From assembly GCA_934746645.1 (NCBI GenBank), contig CAKVFE010000001.1:248001-312000 (forward strand): a stretch of 64,000 nt of DNA, given 5' to 3'. Source of the DNA: an uncultured Clostridia bacterium. Its GTDB lineage: Bacteria; Bacillota; Clostridia; Christensenellales; UBA1242. The translations under genes were made by a program, and so were the position numbers. Shown here piece by piece: positions 1-8,004 of this stretch. Under the pieces are notes generated by a model. The model was not told where the DNA came from. It saw nothing but the letters and a program-made list of their open reading frames with translations, and made no database searches. The first letter of the stretch is position 1; the number at the start of each line of letters is the position of its first letter.

Positions 1-177
1 TTCAAGAGCTTTATCAATAGCTGTATTTAGGAATATGTATCTGTCAAGTACCTCGCCTGTGATAGAACCAAATTTTATGGCTCTTTCTCTGCGGTTGTAG
101 TCTGAACATACCGCTTTTACCAACTCAACAACGCTTGTTGGTATGTCGTACTTAAAGTACATTTTCTGTCTTGCCAT
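1..177 (-). CDS. Partial phage protein, possible ArpU-like regulator
   Basis: Open reading frame that runs off the window start; only the first 59 residues are visible. It begins at the ATG at 177 with MARQKMYFKYDIP. The visible part is basic, with a YFKYDIP motif followed by a Cys-Asp-Tyr-Asn-Arg-Arg segment, and has no membrane segment. This start resembles small phage proteins of Firmicutes, often called ArpU-like or sigma-region-4-like, that sit at the end of the early operon and control late genes. That resemblance is from memory and the diagnostic C-terminal half is missing. It is the most distal visible gene of the minus-strand phage operon. Confidence 0.55.
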   Translation of the reverse strand, partial: MARQKMYFKYDIPTSVVELVKAVCSDYNRRERAIKFGSITGEVLDRYIFLNTAIDKALE

Positions 178-186
178 AGACGCCTC

Positions 187-531
187 CTACAAACGTGGCT
201 CACTTCTTCCGCCACCTGATTTGTTATCTTTTGTTCGTAGTTCGTTGTATTCCTCAAGCCATTCAATAGGTATTGGCTGTTTGTTATTCATATATCGTAT
301 CATAGCACGACAAATATCATCTGCCCTCTGCTCATCGTGAATATAGCGTGGCTTCAACCCTAAAGGAGGCTTTATATTGCTCAACTTAATTCTGATAAGA
401 CAGTCGCTCAGTGTTCTGTAGTTTGTGGGTCTTGTTATTCTTCCGCTAGGAGATTCGCACGTTACGCAACTCTGACAGAACTCTGTATTTTTATTTAAGC
501 AGTCTTTGCAGTTAATTTCGTTTTCTTGCAT
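187..531 (-). CDS. Small cysteine-rich phage protein
   Basis: A 114-residue protein of unknown function. The frame opens further upstream, but I place the start at the ATG at 531 because AAAGGAG lies 8 bases before it. The first 30 residues carry five cysteines (NCKDCLNK, then FCQSCVTC), which suggests a small zinc-binding knuckle. The rest is a basic segment with PRYIHDEQRADDICRAM and a disordered Gly/Ser/Arg tail. It overlaps the 3' end of the upstream membrane-protein gene by 20 bases, as is usual in this operon. It resembles hypothetical proteins from Firmicutes phages; no enzyme motif is visible. Confidence 0.65.
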   Translation of the reverse strand: MQENEINCKDCLNKNTEFCQSCVTCESPSGRITRPTNYRTLSDCLIRIKLSNIKPPLGLKPRYIHDEQRADDICRAMIRYMNNKQPIPIEWLEEYNELRTKDNKSGGGRSEPRL

Positions 532-760
532 TAGATGAACTCCTTTTACTCTTAGTAGGTTTTTGCTCATCTTTTGCTTGTTTCTGACTTCTTTCTTTAG
601 CTGTCAGATAAATTGTAAAGGTGGCGGCTAAAATCGCCGCACCGCCAAATATCAGCCCCACACACAAAGCAATCATCTTGCCTGCTGCAAGTGCAATAAT
701 TCCACATACAAAGCTGATACTAACTATTAAAATTAAAACGCACACGTCTTTAATTGTCAT
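512..760 (-). CDS. Small two-TM phage membrane protein
   Basis: An 82-residue protein. The start is set to the ATG at 760, which follows GGAGGACAGAT, rather than to the longer open frame. Two hydrophobic segments (about residues 7-27 and 30-54) are separated by a short turn. A highly basic, lysine- and serine-rich tail follows (KPTKSKRSSSNARKRN), which should be cytoplasmic by the positive-inside rule. It overlaps both neighbours by 11 to 20 bases. Function is unknown. It lies too early in the element and lacks the context to be called a holin with any confidence. Confidence 0.6.
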   Translation of the reverse strand: MTIKDVCVLILIVSISFVCGIIALAAGKMIALCVGLIFGGAAILAATFTIYLTAKERSQKQAKDEQKPTKSKRSSSNARKRN

Positions 761-1304
761 ATCTGTCCTCCTTGTTTGTCGCAAGATTCATAAACGCTCT
801 CATTTTGCCGCCGTCAATTATCTTCTGTGCCTCTCTGATTGTTTCAAAAGTCTTATCTGTAATTTCCTGTTGTGTTTTCTTAAGCTTTAACCCAACAGGA
901 GCAACACAGGAATTTCTTACAAAAGCAAACAGTTGAAGCTGTAAGTCTTTTACCTTTTTCTCAGATTTACTTAGCTTGTCTGCAAGTTGATTGTTCGCTG
1001 TTATAGCTAACTTATATTCGTTGTAAATAGAATCATAATCTTTCTTGCTGATAGCTTCCGCCACCTTGTTTATCTTCTGATTATCAAGACGTTCTCTGAG
1101 ATTTTTTAACTGTTGATTTTTATCAACAAACTCAACTTTAACTCGTGGTTTAAGTTCTTTGATTTCTTCCTCAGTCCAGCCCGCACCCTCAAACCAAGCA
1201 CCAACTATACCTTTAGCAAATTCTTTACATTCTTTCATAAGTTCGTCATATTCGTCGTCTTGAGTATTAAAAACAATTTGAATATTTATTGGTAACTTTT
1301 TCAT
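750..1304 (-). CDS. Coiled-coil phage hypothetical protein (184 aa)
   Basis: The start is the ATG at 1304, preceded by AAAGGAG. It overlaps the stop of the upstream gene as ATGA, a sign of translational coupling. The N-terminal 60 residues are acidic and contain EYDELMKECKEFAKGIVGAWFEGAGW. The centre (about residues 65-125) is charged and heptad-like, consistent with a coiled coil. No catalytic motif, signal peptide or membrane segment is visible. It belongs to a run of four adjacent small genes (750-2500) that all have coiled-coil-like segments. Function is unknown. Confidence 0.6.
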   Translation of the reverse strand: MKKLPINIQIVFNTQDDEYDELMKECKEFAKGIVGAWFEGAGWTEEEIKELKPRVKVEFVDKNQQLKNLRERLDNQKINKVAEAISKKDYDSIYNEYKLAITANNQLADKLSKSEKKVKDLQLQLFAFVRNSCVAPVGLKLKKTQQEITDKTFETIREAQKIIDGGKMRAFMNLATNKEDRYDN

Positions 1305-1729
1305 TTTGGTTCTCCTTTTAGTTCGCTCTCTGCTTGTTCTAAATACCATTGTTCTTTTTTAGGGATTGCAACCTTTGCACCTTTGCCAACAAGACTTTCA
1401 GCAATAATATTTTCGGCTTTACATTTATCTGCAACTGCCATTTTCAGTGCTTTCTTTGCCACATTTAGTTGACGTTGAAGTTCGGCAGTATTTCTTTTCA
1501 GTGTAGATACAAATTCATTGTTTATAAGTGTTACAAACCAACACTCGCAACTTTGCCTAGTATTAAATAAATCGCATTTATGGTTTGACCAACTATTAAA
1601 CCCCCTTTGTCTTATAAGGTCAGTTTTAGGGTCATAATCTACAGCAACAATAGTATAAGGCAGTTCAGCATTAAAATCATTAAAGCTAGGGTTAGGTATT
1701 ACTCTGTATTTCGTTTCATACTTTTTCAT
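1301..1729 (-). CDS. Phage hypothetical protein with C-terminal coiled coil
   Basis: A 142-residue protein that starts at 1729, overlapping the stop of the upstream gene by four bases (ATGA). The N-terminal half looks globular (YRVIPNPSFNDFN, then YTIVAVDYDPKTDLIRQRG) and contains a Cys-Glu-Cys-Trp element. The C-terminal half (about residues 70-140) is a charged helix with heptad spacing. No signal peptide or membrane segment is seen. The ATGA junctions on both sides suggest that the small proteins of this stretch are made in similar amounts. Function is unknown. Confidence 0.6.
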   Translation of the reverse strand: MKKYETKYRVIPNPSFNDFNAELPYTIVAVDYDPKTDLIRQRGFNSWSNHKCDLFNTRQSCECWFVTLINNEFVSTLKRNTAELQRQLNVAKKALKMAVADKCKAENIIAESLVGKGAKVAIPKKEQWYLEQAESELKGEPK

Positions 1730-2025
1730 AATTCCTCCGTTGTTGTTTCGGTAAGCTCTTTAATTTTGTCATCTATAATTTCAGATAAACGGTCAATTCT
1801 TAAGCCGTAACAATGTTTTTTTGTTAAATGTGATATGTATTCAAGTTTTCTAGATTCAAATTCTTTTTTCAAATTTTCCAACTCTTTAATCACAAGTTGT
1901 TTTTGTGTTTCTTTTAAGTCTTTAATTTGTTTGTGTAAAGATTTAATATAAATCACTAATTGATTTTTGGTCGGCTCAATTTCATTGCCGTTTTTATCTC
2001 TAAACTCAAATTCATCTATTTGCAT
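1726..2025 (-). CDS. Short coiled-coil phage protein (99 aa)
   Basis: A 99-residue, highly charged, almost wholly helical protein. After MQIDEFEFRDKNGNEIEP it becomes one long Lys/Glu/Leu-rich heptad run (about residues 25-70), followed by a short helix ending in ELTETTTEEL. It overlaps the upstream gene by 14 bases and the downstream gene by four. No enzymatic or DNA-binding motif is visible. Its place among other coiled-coil genes suggests an assembly or scaffold role, but this is a guess. Confidence 0.55.
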   Translation of the reverse strand: MQIDEFEFRDKNGNEIEPTKNQLVIYIKSLHKQIKDLKETQKQLVIKELENLKKEFESRKLEYISHLTKKHCYGLRIDRLSEIIDDKIKELTETTTEEL

Positions 2026-2500
2026 TTGTTCTTTCCTCCCTCTTAAGCTTTGTTATTTGCCTGTCTATGAGTTTGTTTATATATGAATAAATACACTCCT
2101 CTTTGCTGCCAATTTCTGCTTTTGCCCAAAGATTTTTTGTTATGCAGTTTGCAAACTTTTCTAACTCGTTTATGGCTGTCTGCTTTTGTGACTTGTGTAG
2201 CTCATCAATAGTATTTTGATAGATTTGACATTTTACTTGATATTTTGCTTCTAGTTTGCTATTCTCGACCTCAAGCTCATTGATAGTTGTTTCCAAACCG
2301 TGCTCATACTCTGTAGAACAATCAACACACCTGCATAATTTGTAATTTTTTAATTCTGTTGTAAGCTTTTTAATCTCTTTGTCTTGTTGGTTGAGTAAAT
2401 TAGTAACTAAGTCTTTGCGTATATACCATTCATCTAGTTTAGTATCGTGAATTTCACAAAATGCTTCGTGATAACTTTCAAGTTTATATCTTTCTTCCAT
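2012..2500 (-). CDS. Coiled-coil phage protein with CxCxxC motif (162 aa)
   Basis: A 162-residue protein that starts at 2500. The N-terminal part (EAFCEIHDTKLDEWYIRKDL) is followed by a long charged helix (about residues 37-115). The helix is interrupted by the cysteine cluster LCRCVDCSTEYEH, which could bind a metal. The C-terminal region contains KEECIYSYINKLIDRQITKLK. It is the longest of four neighbouring coiled-coil phage proteins. I do not recognise the family and see no enzyme motif. Confidence 0.55.
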   Translation of the reverse strand: MEERYKLESYHEAFCEIHDTKLDEWYIRKDLVTNLLNQQDKEIKKLTTELKNYKLCRCVDCSTEYEHGLETTINELEVENSKLEAKYQVKCQIYQNTIDELHKSQKQTAINELEKFANCITKNLWAKAEIGSKEECIYSYINKLIDRQITKLKREERTNANR

Positions 2501-2502
2501 AT

Positions 2503-2835
2503 TTACTCCTTTTTGACTATTCCAATTAAATCTGCGTCAGTATAACCAAAATCAACAACATAGATTGCTGTATCGCCAACTTCTATTTCGGTGTGTATAA
2601 GTTCAGGAAAAATATCTATCTCGATAAAGCAATTTACATAATCATCAAATACATATACACAGCAATCTGTTACTTCTAATATTGTTGCTTCCCTTATACT
2701 TTCATTTTCATAAAATTCGATTTTCTCCTGAAGTTTTTTGTTTTCCTGAAATAAAAATGTTGTCCCTATCATTATCAAAAAAAGCATTATAAAAAAGAAA
2801 CCAACACCAATAAGTACCAATCTTTTATTTTTCAC
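2503..2835 (-). CDS. Single-TM phage membrane protein (110 aa)
   Basis: The frame is open further upstream inside the ASCH gene, but the likely start is the GTG at 2835. It lies four bases after GGAGGAG and overlaps the 3' end of the upstream gene by 11 bases. The product is 110 residues. One strong membrane segment (about residues 6-28, LVLIGVGFFFIMLFLIMIG) is followed by a short coiled coil (QENKKLQEKIEFYENE) and a beta-rich domain of about 65 residues. The domain would be extracytoplasmic if the basic N terminus stays inside. Function is unknown. Confidence 0.55.
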   Translation of the reverse strand: MKNKRLVLIGVGFFFIMLFLIMIGTTFLFQENKKLQEKIEFYENESIREATILEVTDCCVYVFDDYVNCFIEIDIFPELIHTEIEVGDTAIYVVDFGYTDADLIGIVKKE

Positions 2836-3472
2836 TTTTCTCCTCCAAACTTTCAACATAACACCAACTTTGCGGTGGGCGTCGTACACTTCGATGCGAA
2901 TAATAGAGAGCCATACAATCATTGTGTTCAAAATCATAACTACTGCAATCTTCACATTTTGTGCCATTATTTTTTCTAGGACATTCATTATTTGGAATAT
3001 AGTGAGAGAACTCACTTAACTCTTTTGGCTTATTATAGATTTTAAGGTCTTCCACTCCCCAAGAATAACCAATTTTATCGCCGAGATATTTTCTTAAACT
3101 TAAACCACCCAAACAAGCTTTTTGCATAAGTTCTTGTGCTTTGTTCATAAAGATAAGGCTTTCAATATCAAAATTAACGATATTTTTAAGCGTAAATTCT
3201 GCAACAACTTTACCATTTAACTTTTCGCAATCATCGCCCCAAAATTCAAACCCCTCACACATTTTAACTTTATCTTTTATCTTCCATACAAGCTCATTGC
3301 TAGTAGCACCCCAATTTGAAAAGGCGTACCATTTTTTAGGTTTTGTGCAATAAATATAAACTTTGCAAGGCAATTCAATATTTGGCTTTGTTTTACGAAT
3401 TTCAATAGTTTTTTCTCTATTAAGTATTTTTTCAACCCACTGGGGTTGCACGCTTAGTAAAATCGCTTTCAT
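2825..3472 (-). CDS. ASCH-domain phage protein
   Basis: A 215-residue protein. The ATG at 3472 is preferred over the GTG six bases upstream because AGGAGG lies 9 bases before the ATG. The N terminus, MKAILLSVQPQWVEKILNRE then KTIEIRK, and the later GKVVAEFTLKNI strand are typical of ASCH (PUA-like beta-barrel) domains, which bind RNA or modified nucleotides. The C-terminal part holds a cysteine cluster (NECP, then KCEDC, then NDC) that may bind zinc. ASCH proteins of this length are common in phage early regions of Firmicutes. The exact substrate cannot be read from the sequence. Confidence 0.75.
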   Translation of the reverse strand: MKAILLSVQPQWVEKILNREKTIEIRKTKPNIELPCKVYIYCTKPKKWYAFSNWGATSNELVWKIKDKVKMCEGFEFWGDDCEKLNGKVVAEFTLKNIVNFDIESLIFMNKAQELMQKACLGGLSLRKYLGDKIGYSWGVEDLKIYNKPKELSEFSHYIPNNECPRKNNGTKCEDCSSYDFEHNDCMALYYSHRSVRRPPQSWCYVESLEEKSEK

Positions 3473-3725
3473 TCTCACTTCCCTCCTGAGTTAAAGCACA
3501 TTGTTTTATAAACTCTTCATCAAGTAGCATTTTCTTTTTTGTAAGTTCTTTATAACACGTAGTGCATAAATCTAATGTTTTGCCTGCAATTTCTACCTCT
3601 GATATGATTTCCGTTTCTGTATCATCGCTGTAGATAGTTTTTCCGTCCACTACTACTAAATAATCACTATCAACAAGGGTTATAGGCATTGTCTTCCCGC
3701 ATTTATCGCATTTTGCAAACTTCAT
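3432..3725 (-). CDS. Small zinc-ribbon phage protein
   Basis: A 97-residue protein with two CxxC pairs, CDKC near residue 6 and CTTC near residue 54. This fits a zinc ribbon enclosing a beta-rich, acidic middle. Its start overlaps the stop of the SSB gene by four bases (ATGA). Its 3' end overlaps the ASCH gene by about 40 bases, an unusually long overlap even for this operon. Similar small zinc-ribbon proteins occur beside phage recombination genes. The molecular role is unknown. Confidence 0.6.
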   Translation of the reverse strand: MKFAKCDKCGKTMPITLVDSDYLVVVDGKTIYSDDTETEIISEVEIAGKTLDLCTTCYKELTKKKMLLDEEFIKQCALTQEGSENESDFTKRATPVG

Positions 3726-4327
3726 ACAACAACCTCCTCAAGGGCTTTTTGTATTCTATTGATTGACACTTCGTATGCTGTAAACTTTTTATTGCCGTCA
3801 TCAGTTTTCTTTTCATAAACACGACTTTGAAATCTGCCTTGTACATTTACTTTTACGCCAACATTTAGGTTTGAAATAAGAGCAGCAGTACGTCCCCAAA
3901 CAATACAAGGAACATAATCAGATTTTCTTCTTTCTCTGTTTACAGCCAATATAATATCGCAAATATCTCGTCCAAGAGGTGTTGTTCTATATACAGGGTT
4001 TTTACAGAAATAACCTGTCAATTCAACCTCATTTAGGTCGTTTATGTATTCTTTTATAGATTGAACAAAAAGAACGATTACAAGCCTGCTTTTACCGTCT
4101 TGAGATTTGTTATAAGTTCTAATCTGACCTACTAAGCAAACTTTATCTCCAACTTTTACATTTTTGATTAAAACTTGAGATACGTTAACAGGTATAATAT
4201 CTTCCACTCCACTATCTCTTTTTACCGCCACCGAAAATGAGTAAAAATTTTCTCCACAGCAGTTATATGTTTCAGGGGTTGTTCTAACTTCCCCTGCAAT
4301 AGTTACATTATTTGAATAATTTTTCAT
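3722..4327 (-). CDS. ssb: Double-OB single-stranded DNA-binding protein
   Basis: A 201-residue protein with two successive OB-fold halves. The first (about residues 1-100) begins YSNNVTIAGEVRTTPETYN. The second (about 103-198) carries the classical SSB strand pattern VELTGYFCKNPVYRTTPLGR, then ICDIILAVNRERR, YVPCIVWGRTA and VNVQGRFQSRVY. Two-OB SSBs of about 200 residues are found in Clostridia and their phages; canonical SSB has one OB fold and an acidic tail, which is missing here. It would coat single-stranded DNA for the RecT/YqaJ recombination pair and for phage replication. It lies between the replication gene and the zinc-ribbon gene. Confidence 0.85.
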   Translation of the reverse strand: MKNYSNNVTIAGEVRTTPETYNCCGENFYSFSVAVKRDSGVEDIIPVNVSQVLIKNVKVGDKVCLVGQIRTYNKSQDGKSRLVIVLFVQSIKEYINDLNEVELTGYFCKNPVYRTTPLGRDICDIILAVNRERRKSDYVPCIVWGRTAALISNLNVGVKVNVQGRFQSRVYEKKTDDGNKKFTAYEVSINRIQKALEEVVV

Positions 4328-4337
4328 AATTCCTCCG

Positions 4338-5114
4338 TTAATTTACTTGCATTTGTGCCTTATTCCATAATGTTGAAATAAGGTAATTTTGCTTATTTTT
4401 CACTTCGCCCTTAGCACATTTATCTTCTACTTCATAAATCGCTTGCACGAGTTCATCTTTTCTTTGTTTGTTACTAAAAAACTTTAACAAAGATTCTAAA
4501 AACTTAATTGTATCAATATTGCGATTGTTAATCTTTAATGTTTTTTTCTCAGATATTTCATCAAGAATATTATTTATAAGTTCTCTAGCTGTAAACGACA
4601 TATCAAATTCAGGGCTAAAAGTTGTTGAAGTGTCTGCCCATTCTTGAAAATGCTCATCAATTATATCTCTGTACCATTTAACGGCAGCTTCAAAACTTTC
4701 CCATTGTTCTTTGCTTTCAAACTGTTCTTCAGCAGGTTTTTGAGGCAAAACTGTCGGTTTTACAGGTTCTTCGCCCTGTTCCTCATTTTTCCAACGAGCG
4801 TCAGCTGCATTTTTTCTAGCTGCAGATATATCAGCACGCTTTTTTATATTTTTCAAAACACGTTCAGAGTAAATTTTACCTTTTTTGATTACAAATAGGT
4901 CGTAATTGCGAATTATTGCGTCGCATAGTTCAGGTCTTACTTGTAAATCGTAGGCAATATTCTCAATGTCAGACTCTTTAACATAGCCGCCCTCTTCGTG
5001 TAAAATTTCTACAAAGCACCAATAAAAGCCCAGCCCCTCAAGTCCATAATCTTTTCTGACGCCTCTCAGGCTCAACCTCGCACCGTAGTCGTGTGGGAAA
5101 TATTCATTTGACAT
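4338..5114 (-). CDS. Phage replication protein, Lin1244/DUF4373-like
   Basis: A 258-residue protein. The N-terminal domain (residues 1-95) has the DUF4373 pattern: YFPHDYGARL, then LRGVRKDYGLEGLGFYWCFV, then VRPELCDAIIRNYDLF. This is a winged-helix DnaD-like domain found at the start of phage replication initiation proteins. The middle is a charged linker (ARKNAADARW, then proline-rich). The C-terminal half contains FLESLLKFFSNKQRK and a last helix ending in NYLISTLWNKAQ, as in DnaD-domain replisome organisers. It probably loads the host helicase at the phage origin. No origin repeat is evident in the gene. Confidence 0.8.
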   Translation of the reverse strand: MSNEYFPHDYGARLSLRGVRKDYGLEGLGFYWCFVEILHEEGGYVKESDIENIAYDLQVRPELCDAIIRNYDLFVIKKGKIYSERVLKNIKKRADISAARKNAADARWKNEEQGEEPVKPTVLPQKPAEEQFESKEQWESFEAAVKWYRDIIDEHFQEWADTSTTFSPEFDMSFTARELINNILDEISEKKTLKINNRNIDTIKFLESLLKFFSNKQRKDELVQAIYEVEDKCAKGEVKNKQNYLISTLWNKAQMQVN

Positions 5115-5124
5115 TTGTTACCTC

Positions 5125-5541
5125 CTAACAATACTCATCAAGAGTAATTTTTACTTTAGGCTCCATTGCGTATCGTTTTATGATTGCAAGCTCTACTATT
5201 TGTGTATCGTCTTTATACGCCACGTCGTTTAGAGCGTCGCAAATAATCTTTGCTATATTATCTGCGTCAGGCTTTGTTAGAGGGAGTAATTTGCCCTCTA
5301 ACGCCTGAGATTGTTTAACTTTAGAGAAAGACTTAGGTATTGCGAAATACGCCTCAATCTTCATCTTTATCGGCTTGTTAAACATACTGTAATTATTTGG
5401 TTTTACTTGCTGAAACATTATTTTGACTAAATTCTCATAAATAACGTCCTCTTTAGGTTTAAGTGCCTGAGCATAACCGTGAATAGTTGAAAATTTAGGT
5501 CGCCTTTTACCTACAGGAGCTCCTACTACTTCAAACTCCAT
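5125..5541 (-). CDS. rusA: RusA-family Holliday junction resolvase
   Basis: A 138-residue protein of the usual RusA length (about 120-140). The N terminus EVVGAPVGKRRPKF and the motif KPDADNIAKIICDALNDVAY followed by KDDTQIVEL give the three catalytic aspartates known in RusA: two in KPDADN and one in the KDD segment. It cuts four-way DNA junctions made by the neighbouring recombination proteins. It is 3 bases from the recT gene, in the classic phage order exonuclease, annealing protein, resolvase, replication, SSB. Confidence 0.9.
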   Translation of the reverse strand: MEFEVVGAPVGKRRPKFSTIHGYAQALKPKEDVIYENLVKIMFQQVKPNNYSMFNKPIKMKIEAYFAIPKSFSKVKQSQALEGKLLPLTKPDADNIAKIICDALNDVAYKDDTQIVELAIIKRYAMEPKVKITLDEYC

Positions 5542-5544
5542 AAA

Positions 5545-6477
5545 CTACTCCTTTTTGTCATCAGCAAAAAAGTCAAACTCTTCGCTTTCAGCAGAACTTA
5601 CCTCAATCTTGTCGGTATCTTCAGAATCTTGTACAGGCATTCCATTTACGCCGTCTTCAAACTCAACATAACTTACTTCGCCGTTTTCGTTTACAGTTGC
5701 ATTGTCAAGGTCAATAGCCTTTTGCATTTCAATACTCATAATTCCCCATTGAGATAACAAGTATCTAAGCAATGTTTTGAAAGCCATTTCTGTAAAGTTT
5801 TTATACCAAAATGAACTATATTTATATAATTCGTCTTGAGGAATCTTCCCGCTAATATAATCATCATATTTTTGAGCGTTAAAAGCTTGAGAGTATGTAT
5901 CTGCGTGTCTAATCATCTTGTTTTTAGTCCAATAAACCGTTTTTCTAAAACCGTTTAACAATTCAAAGTAAGCCATATAACCGATTGTAGGTAAGCTATC
6001 TCGTTTATCATCATCTTCTATAAACTCAAACAGTTGTTTACCTGTTGCCTTATCACGTCCTTTATACTCGCCCTCTTTAATTTCTATAACATCAATATCT
6101 TGATATTGTCCCGAACGCATAGCAAGTTGTTTATAACCCTTTGCCCCTAAGATAAATTGTGCAACATAATATTGTTTTCCTGTTGCTTTATCTTTTTTCT
6201 TAAAAGGCACCATATAATACTGACCTAATTGTGGGCTAGGACTAAGTTTAAGAGCTTCGCCCTGTAAGGCTGCAGAAAGTATGGAACCTTGATTACATTG
6301 TTGTAAGTCAGGGTTATTGCTTACAGCAGAAATTATCGCCGTTGTGAAGCTTTGAGCATTTTGCCCTACAGATTGTTGCACAAGGTTTCTAATATTTTCC
6401 TTGCTCATAAAAACTGAAAATGCAGGTTGTGCATTTGATATACTTCTTTGATTTGTTGTTGTTAAGTTGTTTGCCAT
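5545..6477 (-). CDS. recT: RecT-family single-strand annealing protein
   Basis: A 310-residue protein with the RecT signature: SKENIRNLVQQSVG near the N terminus, then AALQGEALKLSPSPQLGQYY (substituting for the usual GL.L.P..GQ.Y), MVPFKK, and FILGAKGYKQLAMRSGQY. A repeat-like central region and an acidic C-terminal tail (SEDTDKIEVSSAESEEFDFF) follow. RecT proteins anneal complementary single strands and act with a partner exonuclease, here the YqaJ-type nuclease two genes upstream. The gene starts one base after the upstream stop. The acidic tail probably contacts the SSB or the exonuclease. Confidence 0.92.
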   Translation of the reverse strand: MANNLTTTNQRSISNAQPAFSVFMSKENIRNLVQQSVGQNAQSFTTAIISAVSNNPDLQQCNQGSILSAALQGEALKLSPSPQLGQYYMVPFKKKDKATGKQYYVAQFILGAKGYKQLAMRSGQYQDIDVIEIKEGEYKGRDKATGKQLFEFIEDDDKRDSLPTIGYMAYFELLNGFRKTVYWTKNKMIRHADTYSQAFNAQKYDDYISGKIPQDELYKYSSFWYKNFTEMAFKTLLRYLLSQWGIMSIEMQKAIDLDNATVNENGEVSYVEFEDGVNGMPVQDSEDTDKIEVSSAESEEFDFFADDKKE

Positions 6478-6478
6478 T

Positions 6479-7312
6479 TTACTTTTCCTCCTTTATGGCT
6501 GCGAATTTGATATTGTTTTCTCTTAAGAAATGTTGTAAAGCCTTAAGTTGCTCTATTGTTCCCTCAACTTGAAATTTAACAATTTGAATATTGTTCTTTA
6601 CCTCTGTAGGTTTTTCTTCAACTTTTGGTTCTACAACCGTTTGTATCTCTTGTTCTTGCTTAGCTTTTAACTCAGCGATTTTTGCACGTTCTTGTTTTAA
6701 TCTTTCATTTTCCATTAAGGCTTCAGAAAGATTAAGTGTTCTGAAGTAAAAAGCTTTCAATATTTCTTCGTCTTCAGATTTAAGAGCTTCTATAGCAGTA
6801 ACCGCCGCCCTAGCATTTGTAACGATATTGTCAATATCAGCTTTGATAGACTTCATACTTGTACTAACGTTTAACCATTTTGGTTGATGAACTTTCTCAT
6901 AAGGAATAAAGCCTGAAAATTCTGCTATAGCTTCTTTGTAATATTCAATTACAGCTTGTTGCTTTTCCTCTTGTTTTTTAAGCTCATAAGCTTGAATTTG
7001 TGTACCGATTTTTTCAGAAACTTCCTTAACTCTATTCACAACCCCGTCAACTTCTGATTTGAATTTATCATAAGGGGTGTTGTAAATTTTACCAATACGA
7101 ATACGCTCATCATTAAGTGCTTTAGCGAAAGTATTTAACTGAGCCCTGTCCTTTTTAGCCACGTCTATTGTAGAATCGTCGTATTGAACGTTCTCATAGT
7201 GTGTTAATTTTTCCTCTACTTGTGCAAGTAATTGTTGATTATTCCAAGCAAGCATTTTTGGTACTAATTCCTCTACAGGTGTTTCCAAAATAAGTGATAA
7301 TTCTTGTGCCAT
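6479..7312 (-). CDS. DUF1351-like phage protein
   Basis: A 277-residue protein matching the phage family DUF1351 as I know it: an N-terminal helix with EVEEKLTHYENV-like content, KKDRAQLNTFAKALNDERIR, and a long helical middle (residues 60-130). A second helical block ends in LKQERAKIAELKAKQEQEIQ. The last 45 residues, after a proline/valine-rich linker, form a small domain (VKFQVEGTIEQLKALQHFLR). DUF1351 genes are almost always found between the YqaJ nuclease and RecT genes, as here, suggesting an accessory role in annealing. Its biochemical activity is not known. Confidence 0.8.
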   Translation of the reverse strand: MAQELSLILETPVEELVPKMLAWNNQQLLAQVEEKLTHYENVQYDDSTIDVAKKDRAQLNTFAKALNDERIRIGKIYNTPYDKFKSEVDGVVNRVKEVSEKIGTQIQAYELKKQEEKQQAVIEYYKEAIAEFSGFIPYEKVHQPKWLNVSTSMKSIKADIDNIVTNARAAVTAIEALKSEDEEILKAFYFRTLNLSEALMENERLKQERAKIAELKAKQEQEIQTVVEPKVEEKPTEVKNNIQIVKFQVEGTIEQLKALQHFLRENNIKFAAIKEEK

Positions 7313-7339
7313 TGTTTTTCCTCCAAATATTTAATTTTG

Positions 7340-8002
7340 TTATTGTTTGTCTAAATTTGGTAGCAATAGTGGAGGTCTTTTTTTATTTTCCACATAGCTC
7401 CAAAACTCTTTTTCTTTTAAGTAAAGATATTTTAAGTCTTCCAACACGTCTTCTCTGTTGAAAATGTAATGACGTGTTATAATCTCAATTTCGTTATTTG
7501 AGCCCATTGTTTTGATTTGTGCTTTACAAATAGCAAACTGTTTACCTGTTACAATCAAATAGTGAAGAATTTGTGTGTAATAATAATCAGGTATTTGTTT
7601 ATTCCATTTGTCCATAGCATTATGATTGTAAATCTCGGTAGTTTTACCCTCATAAATGCCATTTTCTCCTGTTTCTTTGTCGGTTAACTCTCCGTCAAGT
7701 GAAGCAAACATAAAATTTCTTTTATAAACTGTCTGCTTATCAACTTTTACTTTGTATCTCGGGTAGTCAAGAGCAAATAGTTTTACAAGTAAATCTTCAG
7801 CGTGCCTGCCGTATTCAACTTGAGGCTTGTCTGATATATCATCAGGTTCTTTTATTCCGACCTTTTCTTCCCAAACCTGCACGTTAGTTTTGAAAGGGCT
7901 AAGTCCAAGTATTGCAGCTGCGTCTGAGCCTCCTATACCTGTTTTTCTAAACTCTAACCATTCAGGAGAATTGTGCTTAAGTTTGATTTTCTCTAGCTCC
8001 AT
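7340..8002 (-). CDS. YqaJ-family phage recombination exonuclease
   Basis: A 220-residue protein. The frame is open eight codons further, but the ATG at 8002 follows AAAGGAG at good spacing. YqaJ/lambda-exonuclease-fold motifs are in order: SPEWLEFRKTGIGGSDAAAI, LGLSPF, YGRHAEDLLV (a metal-site Glu), FASLDGEL (Asp) and YEGKTTEI (the E-x-K catalytic pair). It resects double-stranded ends to make 3' single strands for RecT. Family members are usually 200-330 residues, so this one is complete. It is the first of the recombination block in transcription order. Confidence 0.9.
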   Translation of the reverse strand: MELEKIKLKHNSPEWLEFRKTGIGGSDAAAILGLSPFKTNVQVWEEKVGIKEPDDISDKPQVEYGRHAEDLLVKLFALDYPRYKVKVDKQTVYKRNFMFASLDGELTDKETGENGIYEGKTTEIYNHNAMDKWNKQIPDYYYTQILHYLIVTGKQFAICKAQIKTMGSNNEIEIITRHYIFNREDVLEDLKYLYLKEKEFWSYVENKKRPPLLLPNLDKQ

Positions 8003-8004
8003 TT

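Noticed and set aside
187..340. Plus-strand frame at 143-340 near the window start.
   Set aside because: It lies over two minus-strand phage genes with good start signals and has none itself.
2503..3015. A 170-residue version of the membrane protein starting at 3015.
   Set aside because: It would overlap the ASCH gene by about 190 bases. The GTG at 2835 has a perfect ribosome binding site and gives a sensible membrane protein.
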